Assembly: GCA_964617665.1 (NCBI GenBank)
Contig: CAZUAH010000596.1
Location: 1 to 8,321 of the forward strand
Direction: 5' to 3'
DNA length: 8,321 nucleotides
From: JADHUC01 sp964617665
Lineage (GTDB): Bacteria; Planctomycetota; Planctomycetia; Pirellulales; Pirellulaceae
A program made the translations under genes and the position numbers. Under the pieces are notes generated by a model. It ran no database searches. It worked only from the letters and a program-made list of their open reading frames with translations, and had not been told where the DNA came from. The first letter of the stretch is position 1. Every line of letters begins with the position of its first letter. Below are positions 1 to 4,429 of this stretch, in pieces.

Positions 1-836
1 AACACTGGTATCGTGCTGCAGGCGTTGTCGGTGAGCTTCAATCCGACTGTCCAGAGCACCTCGCCCGTCTCGGCGTCGGCGGCGAAGGTCCGGAAGGACG
101 TGATCGCGATGATCTGTCGGCGCCCACCGAACTCGACAAGGATCGGCGAGGAGTAGCCGGCTGTCTCGGTGGCTTCCAGCGCGGCCATTCCGGTCCAGAC
201 GGTATCGCCCGTCTTTTTGTCCAACGCTGCGATCAGACCCTTCTTGCCTGCGGGCGTGACGATAACGTTATCCCCATCCACCAGAAGGCACTCAGACGCG
301 CCAAAGAACGGCTGCTTGGCCTCGAAGCGTTCCAGTATATCAACGGCCCACCGCTCCTCGCCGGTAGCCGCGTCAAGGCACGCCACCCGACCATATCCAT
401 TCATCTGGTAGAGCATACCCTCGCTGTGACAGCACGACGCACGGCTGCCTGGGTACGGTTTCTTCCACGCTTTGCCGTTGACCGCCTGCCACCTGATGTT
501 GCCGTCGAGATCGAGCGCGAAGATCCGCAACTCCTCCCCCACGTCGCCGCCAATGAATAGTGAGCCACCCGCAACGATCGGAGAGCACCAGCCGCGCCCG
601 AGTCCGGTAGTCTTCCACACCAGCTTGGGCCCCGTCTCAGGCCATGCGTCCAGCAGGCCGGTTTCATCGCTCACAGCGTCGCGTCGCTGCCCGCGCCATT
701 GGGGCCAGTCAGGTTCATTCGACGCAACCAGCTTGCCGGCATCGGCCGCCATCGCTGCCCCGCACACGCCAAGCATGAGAGACGTCACAAAAACGACGCC
801 GCCAACACCAGCACTCAAGCTTCCCCTAGATATCAC
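1..836 (-). CDS. Secreted PQQ-like beta-propeller repeat protein (BamB/quinoprotein-like), 3' end cut by window edge
   Basis: The reading frame is open from position 836 to the left edge, giving 278 codons of the N-terminal part. I start it at a GTG at 834-836. A GGAGG ribosome site lies 7 nt upstream, no ATG lies further upstream in frame before the stop at 858-860, and this start gives a complete signal peptide (hydrophobic about residues 9-28, probable cleavage after AMA near residue 30). An internal ATG at 774-776 would remove most of that signal. After export comes WPQWRG at residues 44-49, the hallmark opening of planctomycete PQQ-like propellers. At least four blades follow, each ending in the pattern [AL]-D-x-x-G-x-x-x-W (for example CLDAATGEERW, ALDKKTGDTVW). 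The family forms a periplasmic or surface beta-propeller. Whether it binds PQQ, acts as a dehydrogenase or is a scaffold cannot be told from this fragment. It lies 163 bp downstream of rdhC on the same strand. Confidence 0.9.
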   Translation of the reverse strand, partial: MISRGSLSAGVGGVVFVTSLMLGVCGAAMAADAGKLVASNEPDWPQWRGQRRDAVSDETGLLDAWPETGPKLVWKTTGLGRGWCSPIVAGGSLFIGGDVGEELRIFALDLDGNIRWQAVNGKAWKKPYPGSRASCCHSEGMLYQMNGYGRVACLDAATGEERWAVDILERFEAKQPFFGASECLLVDGDNVIVTPAGKKGLIAALDKKTGDTVWTGMAALEATETAGYSSPILVEFGGRRQIIAITSFRTFAADAETGEVLWTVGLKLTDNACSTIPV

Positions 837-843
837 GCGTGTG

Positions 844-848
844 CCTCC
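844..848 (-). promoter_or_regulatory. Ribosome binding site that fixes the GTG start of the PQQ-like gene
   Basis: The minus strand reads GGAGG here, followed by a 7-nt spacer and then the GTG at 834-836. This perfect Shine-Dalgarno core is the main reason to prefer the GTG over the downstream ATG at 774-776. Confidence 0.8.
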
Positions 849-906
849 ATTTGCAGTTCAGTGTGCAAGAATCAGAGCCCGTCCGAGAACGCCTGCGGAT
901 CTGAGT

Positions 907-916
907 GTATTCTACG
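907..916 (-). promoter_or_regulatory. CGTAGAATAC element upstream of the PQQ-like gene, possible -10 region
   Basis: On the minus strand this 10-mer holds TAGAAT (five of six matches to TATAAT) and lies about 70 nt before the GTG start. The identical 10-mer occurs on the same strand upstream of rdhA (4056-4065), about 56 nt before its ATG. No convincing TTGACA-like -35 box lies at 16-18 nt. The element could be a weak promoter or a shared operator half. The rest of the 837-999 gap between rdhC and this gene holds no credible gene and no clear terminator. Confidence 0.35.
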
Positions 917-999
917 CGAAAGTGCAGTGGAAGAAGCCGGGGTGGTCTTGCTGCAACTGCCTACACGAGGCCATGGAACGATTTCTAGTTCGTAACCGT

Positions 1000-2169
1000 T
1001 CAGGCTTTCCGTGGCCCCCCGACCATGCGTCGTGCCACGCGCCTGCCCAAGTGCAAGTAGTCGGTCACGGGGCGGATGGGACACAGGTAGTTGCACCATG
1101 GGCGGGTGATGAATAGAGAGGCGACCAGTACGACCGCAAGCAGGCCGAACTGGAGATGGGATCCGATCAGGTCGAAGAGCGTGCCGTACACTTCGTAGTT
1201 GGCCAGAGCCGGGTTTCGATAGGTTAGAGCAAGAACGATAGCTGCCCAGGCGAGGATCCGTGGCGTCCAGCGGAGATATCTACGCCATCGCGGCGAAAAG
1301 CGTGGCTTGGCGCCGCCGATCACCGCCAAGCACTCTTGAGTCGCGCCAAAAGGACAAATCGCGCGACAGTAGGCATTCTTGCCCGTTGCGAGCGGAACGA
1401 TCAACACGCCAGCGATCAGCAGGTACCAGTAGAAGTGGGATTGCCATTGGGGCCAATAGCCGATCAACAGCGAGCTGATGTTGGTCAGCGTCAACGGGGC
1501 ATTGAGCATCCAGCCCAAAACAACCAACCCGGTCAAGAGACAGAACCAGCGAATGAGTTTCTTTCGCCTGAGTCCAACCGTTTGGTTAAGCAGTGCAGCC
1601 GCGAAAAGACAAATCAGAGTGATCTCCGGCAGCCCAAACTTCGCCGGTACGACGTTCTCTGGCGGCACTGGCAAGTTCAATTGTGTTCCGGCCACACGAC
1701 GAGCGCCGGAACTGACGGATTCTGCCAGGGCGGCAACGGTCATCGTCGCGCCCGTGACCGCATCAACATCCTGACCCGGTGAGAACGGATCGAAGCACTT
1801 CTTGCCGATTAAGCTCTCGGGGAGATTGGTTTGCGTTACCCTCTGAAAGTAGGCCGTCGTCTCCTGGTGATCGACGATGGTAATCCGTTCTACGGTGCCT
1901 TCTGAATCGACACCAACAGCAACGCACATCGGGCCTCCATAGCCTTGGGCCTGTCCGACTCCTACGTAGCCCACGATCCGTTGCTGATCTTCGACAGTTC
2001 CCCAACCTGCGAAGATACCCGTATGGCATTCTTCGAACCGATCTGCGTCAGGAAGTGTTTCCTTCAGAAACGGCGCAAGATCCTGCTGGCGCCCGGACCA
2101 TCCGACCGCCCAGGCCGCCACAACCGTGACCAGAGCCAGAAACGCCAGCCTTCGTTCCCATACTTTCAT
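1000..2169 (-). CDS. rdhC: RdhC: NosR/PceC-like membrane flavoprotein with FMN-binding domain and two CX3CP motifs
   Basis: This 389-aa protein has an N-terminal membrane segment (about residues 7-23) followed by an exported FMN-binding domain. The covalent flavinylation motif is DAVTGATMT at 136-144, with T142 the expected ApbE-attached FMN-threonine. Further hydrophobic segments lie near 181-196, 205-222, 244-262, 303-318 and 341-355. Two cysteine motifs, C268-x3-C272-P and C359-x3-C363-P, flank the late segments, as in the NosR/NirI family and the C subunit of reductive dehalogenases (PceC, CprC). Its place directly behind rdhA and rdhB favours the dehalogenase assignment over NosR. In the family it is thought to carry electrons from quinol across the membrane to RdhA, or to serve in maturation; the exact role is unsettled. 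The start lies 3 nt after the rdhB stop and has no clear ribosome site, which suggests translational coupling. No apbE gene is in the window. Confidence 0.9.
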   Translation of the reverse strand: MKVWERRLAFLALVTVVAAWAVGWSGRQQDLAPFLKETLPDADRFEECHTGIFAGWGTVEDQQRIVGYVGVGQAQGYGGPMCVAVGVDSEGTVERITIVDHQETTAYFQRVTQTNLPESLIGKKCFDPFSPGQDVDAVTGATMTVAALAESVSSGARRVAGTQLNLPVPPENVVPAKFGLPEITLICLFAAALLNQTVGLRRKKLIRWFCLLTGLVVLGWMLNAPLTLTNISSLLIGYWPQWQSHFYWYLLIAGVLIVPLATGKNAYCRAICPFGATQECLAVIGGAKPRFSPRWRRYLRWTPRILAWAAIVLALTYRNPALANYEVYGTLFDLIGSHLQFGLLAVVLVASLFITRPWCNYLCPIRPVTDYLHLGRRVARRMVGGPRKA

Positions 2170-2172
2170 CGG

Positions 2173-2481
2173 TCATTGCGTCTTCTTGGCACGGGAGCCG
2201 ATCAGGAGTAACCGCCACACGGCAACGCCAGTGATGATCACGAGTGTGCCAAAGATCAATCCACCTTGCGTCGCTGCATGACGCTCATTTTCACCGAGAC
2301 ACGTACCGACGAAAGCAACGGCAACCCCAAGCCCAAGAAACCAGCCCGCCACGAGGGTCCATTTCCAGAAGGGCATAGGAATACCGCGATCTTCCATCCA
2401 CACCTTGAGACCGATCGCGACCAAACAGGCCAAAATCCCCTCGATGAACCAGAACAATCCGCTTGTGAAAAAAGCGTGCAT
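2173..2481 (-). CDS. rdhB: RdhB: small membrane anchor of the reductive dehalogenase
   Basis: This 102-aa hydrophobic protein has three predicted membrane segments, near residues 8-27, 40-60 and 73-94. This matches the size and topology of RdhB (PceB/CprB) anchors, which hold the Tat-exported RdhA on the outer face of the cytoplasmic membrane. A polar loop between segments 2 and 3 reads GENERHAA at about 63-70. It resembles the conserved Glu-containing loop of RdhB proteins, as far as I can recall the family. It begins 30 nt after the rdhA stop, with a GAGG ribosome site (2488-2491) 6 nt from the ATG, and ends 3 nt before rdhC, so all three genes must form one transcript. Such short proteins are rarely recognised on sequence alone. 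The identification depends largely on its position between rdhA and rdhC. Confidence 0.88.
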   Translation of the reverse strand: MHAFFTSGLFWFIEGILACLVAIGLKVWMEDRGIPMPFWKWTLVAGWFLGLGVAVAFVGTCLGENERHAATQGGLIFGTLVIITGVAVWRLLLIGSRAKKTQ

Positions 2482-2511
2482 GATGTGCCTCGCAATTAAG
2501 AACCTGCAAGT

Positions 2512-3999
2512 TCAAGCCTTGGGATGCTCGGAAGGTGCCTTGTCGACGGTCTCAACGTCTTCCGAAGTGCTTTCCGTCTCTAGAAAATCCTCCGTGCGTA
2601 GCCACCAGGGCGGTTCCCGATAGGTTGCGTTTTTCCCGCCCAGCGACGGTATGAAGTACTCTTCTGGATCGGGGCCCGGGTACAGCCGTTTCTGCAGACC
2701 GACCAAGGCTTTGTGGGAGATCCCTGTGGGATCGTTGGCGGTTACATTCAGCGCCGTTCTGTGCAACCAGTTTGCCTTTCTCGTGTAGGGGCAGACGGCT
2801 ATGCAAAGGCGGCAGCCTGTGTTACCCAAACATGAACTCCAGAAGTTGTGGCATTTCTCGGAACAGACTGGGTATCTCAAGTAGCCACGTATGTCTTCCT
2901 TTTCGCCCATGGTGATTGCACCGCTGGGACAGTTTTCTGCACAGATCTTGCACGTCTTGCAGAAATCCTGCACACCGAAATCGATCGGTTTGTCGGGCAC
3001 CAGCGGCAGGTTCGTGGTAACGACAGCGGGCCGGAAATTGCATCCCAACTCAGGCGTAATGACGATCGAATGCCGCCCCTGCTCGCCCAGCCCGGCGTCG
3101 ACCATGATGGGAGGTACCATCAAGTCGTAACTGGCTCCCGGCGTGTGCGGCCGTGCTGCGTAGCCGAGAGTTTTGATAAACGATGTGAGTCGATAAGCCG
3201 CGATCCGGCTCTTGGAATAGGCGTCGTGGGAGGTCCCGTATGTGGGGTTTGCCAGCATGGCATCCCACGACATCGGAGTTCCTACCACGATGGCGAATTG
3301 CCAGTGCTCGGGAACATCGACCGGCTCGTCCGGCTTGAACCCTCGCCCTCGCATCGGATACTTGTAGACCCAATCGGGATTCAGTCGGGCAATTCCCACT
3401 AGCACGGATCCCAGTTCGTGGGCGATCTTCTTAATCAAGCGGGATGTCTTGCTGGGGCTCTTCATTTGCAGCGGTTCGCGATCGCCGCTAGGAAAGTCCG
3501 ACTCGTCCGGCGGTCTGCGCACGGCAGGTGGCAACACCGCGCCCATCGCCTTGGACCAGGCCTCGGCCAGAATGTAGTCGTCCTTGAACTTCGGAGCGTC
3601 GACTTCCCGTTTGGGCTGGATCTCGTTCTTGAGGAGGAGATCCAACTCCAGAGCATCGGGATGATCTCGATAGAACTCCTGAAGGTGTTCGTCCAAGCCG
3701 TCGATCCCCCTTTCGTCATCCCACTGTCGCATTAGGGCGGGTCGCCGCTGGAAGACGACTTCCGTCCGTGCATCGGGGCGGCTCGTCGGTCCGGTCTTCT
3801 GATAGTGAGGTTGATCGACCTCGTGTGCCTTTCGGTTGAAGGTCTGGCACGCGCCTTCCAGGGCTTCGCATCCCGTGTACGTTTCCGGATCCTTTCCGGA
3901 CTCGTGGCCGAAGAATCCCAAGCCCGCGCTGCCCAGCACGGCACTCGCCGCACCGGAGGCCTTAAGGACCTGTCTTCGATTGAGCTTTTGTTTCGCCAT
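2512..3999 (-). CDS. rdhA: RdhA: Tat-exported corrinoid/iron-sulfur reductive dehalogenase, catalytic subunit
   Basis: This 495-aa protein is of usual length for respiratory RdhA. The start is the ATG at 3997-3999: GGAGGAGG sits just upstream, and it places a twin-arginine signal (NRRQVLK at residues 7-13, then a hydrophobic Ala/Gly/Leu stretch to about 30) at the N terminus. The longer frame to 4122 only adds Arg-rich sequence. Family landmarks run in order: the RLTSFIKTLGY block at 270-280, GLGEQGR at 303-309, ITPELG at 314-319, and LPLVPDKPIDFGV at 331-343. The first [4Fe-4S] motif is C347-x2-C350-x2-C353-x3-C357-P. The second is C383-x12-C396-x2-C399-x3-C403-P, the canonical RdhA spacing. 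Y261 and R323 are my candidates for the catalytic Tyr/Arg pair, from remembered family patterns. It should use a cobamide cofactor to cleave carbon-halogen bonds with low-potential electrons; the substrate is unknown. It heads the rdhABC operon. Confidence 0.96.
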   Translation of the reverse strand: MAKQKLNRRQVLKASGAASAVLGSAGLGFFGHESGKDPETYTGCEALEGACQTFNRKAHEVDQPHYQKTGPTSRPDARTEVVFQRRPALMRQWDDERGIDGLDEHLQEFYRDHPDALELDLLLKNEIQPKREVDAPKFKDDYILAEAWSKAMGAVLPPAVRRPPDESDFPSGDREPLQMKSPSKTSRLIKKIAHELGSVLVGIARLNPDWVYKYPMRGRGFKPDEPVDVPEHWQFAIVVGTPMSWDAMLANPTYGTSHDAYSKSRIAAYRLTSFIKTLGYAARPHTPGASYDLMVPPIMVDAGLGEQGRHSIVITPELGCNFRPAVVTTNLPLVPDKPIDFGVQDFCKTCKICAENCPSGAITMGEKEDIRGYLRYPVCSEKCHNFWSSCLGNTGCRLCIAVCPYTRKANWLHRTALNVTANDPTGISHKALVGLQKRLYPGPDPEEYFIPSLGGKNATYREPPWWLRTEDFLETESTSEDVETVDKAPSEHPKA

Positions 4000-4002
4000 A
4001 TG

Positions 4003-4010
4003 CCTCCTCC
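4003..4010 (-). promoter_or_regulatory. Strong ribosome binding site for rdhA
   Basis: The minus strand reads GGAGGAGG, with the upstream GGAGG core 6 nt from the ATG at 3997-3999. It supports this ATG, which also opens the twin-arginine signal, over the in-frame ATG at 4122. Confidence 0.85.
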
Positions 4011-4053
4011 ACACTCTCCGAGCAAGACGGCTTCTACCAGATCGTGGAACGTG

Positions 4054-4066
4054 ACGTATTCTACGT
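4054..4066 (-). promoter_or_regulatory. Inverted repeat ACGTA-N3-TACGT overlapping a TAGAAT -10-like hexamer upstream of rdhA
   Basis: ACGTA (4054-4058) and TACGT (4062-4066) are perfect 5-bp inverted arms around TTC. On the minus strand the centre reads TAGAAT (4063 down to 4058), a plausible -10 hexamer that would give a leader of about 45-50 nt before rdhA. The 10-mer CGTAGAATAC within it recurs upstream of the PQQ-like gene at 907-916. There is no good -35 box at the usual distance. The 8-bp palindrome GGCCGGCC follows at 4071-4078. A promoter with an overlapping operator is an inference. Confidence 0.35.
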
Positions 4067-4169
4067 GATCGGCCGGCCAAGGACCATTCTCTCGGCTTTG
4101 GTCGAACGCGGCGAGCTGCCACCTAATGCGGCCCAGAAAGGGAGTGTCGAAGTACTCGCATCAAGCGTT

Positions 4170-4194
4170 AGCGTTGATTAGTGTTCATCAGTGG
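4170..4194 (+). repeat. Short imperfect tandem repeat of 10-bp period (AGYGTTNATY)
   Basis: AGCGTTGATT (4170-4179) is followed directly by AGTGTTCATC (4180-4189) and the partial unit AGTGG (4190-4194). It resembles the short intergenic GTGTTCATC/GTGTCCATT-type periodic motifs I recall from planctomycete and other environmental genomes, though this cannot be checked here. It lies about 170 bp upstream of rdhA. Its function is unknown. Confidence 0.4.
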
Positions 4195-4429
4195 TCTTGC
4201 TGTAGACTGCTAGTATGCACTGGCCGCAAAACATGAATCGTCAGCGTTATGCGTCTGGAAATCGAGCGAGGTGCACTGAGATGCGAGACAAAGAAGCCTC
4301 CAATATCCTATTGACCGCTTGAACAAAAACCTCAGATGTCTACTCGCCTGAAGTGGGCGTCGCGATCCGGCAAAATCCCCTAGAACCATTTCCACTTGAT
4401 CAACCATCATACTCCCGGATAGATAACGA

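Larger units (their letters stand above)
4000..4429. other. Divergent intergenic region between rdhA and the glycoside hydrolase gene
   Basis: These 430 bp separate the two divergent genes and should hold both promoters. Seen here are the rdhA ribosome site, the inverted repeat at 4054-4066, the palindrome GGCCGGCC (4071-4078) and a 10-bp-period repeat (4170-4194). On the plus strand there is a TTGACC at 4311-4316 without a good partner -10 box. A 66-codon minus-strand frame (4210-4410) has no protein-like features that I trust. The plus frame ending at the TAG at 4179-4181 reads like about 50 codons of ordinary protein but has no start of its own. No regulator gene, RNA gene or FNR-type dehalobox (TTGAT-N4-ATCAA) is visible. 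Confidence 0.6.

Noticed and set aside
472..1116. 214-codon plus-strand open frame
   Set aside because: It runs antisense to the PQQ-like gene and the rdhC end. Its composition is Pro/Ser/Arg-rich and it shows no domain; the minus-strand frames have clear motifs.
1000..2169. NosR/NirI of denitrification as the identity of the FMN/CX3CP protein
   Set aside because: The architecture is shared, but there is no nosZ or nir gene nearby, and the gene directly follows rdhA and rdhB.
2848..3402. 184-codon plus-strand open frame inside rdhA
   Set aside because: It is antisense to the strongest conserved RdhA blocks, including the first Fe-S motif, and has no features of its own.
2512..3999. Epoxyqueuosine reductase (QueG) as an alternative for rdhA
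   Set aside because: QueG is also a corrinoid/Fe-S protein. However, it is cytoplasmic and lacks a Tat signal and membrane partners; the CX12CX2CX3CP spacing and the RdhB/RdhC neighbours favour RdhA.
4175..4190. FNR/dehalobox-like TTGAT...ATCA palindrome
   Set aside because: TGAT and ATCA are separated by 8 nt rather than 4, and the motif is better explained by the 10-bp periodic repeat.
4210..4410. 66-codon minus-strand small gene in the intergenic region
   Set aside because: It has no good ribosome site, membrane segment or conserved-looking composition, and it lies across the presumed promoter of the plus-strand gene.
4396..4425. TTGATC-N18-TAGATA as a promoter for the glycoside hydrolase
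   Set aside because: The -10 match is poor (3 of 6), and transcription would start at or inside the start codon at 4430.
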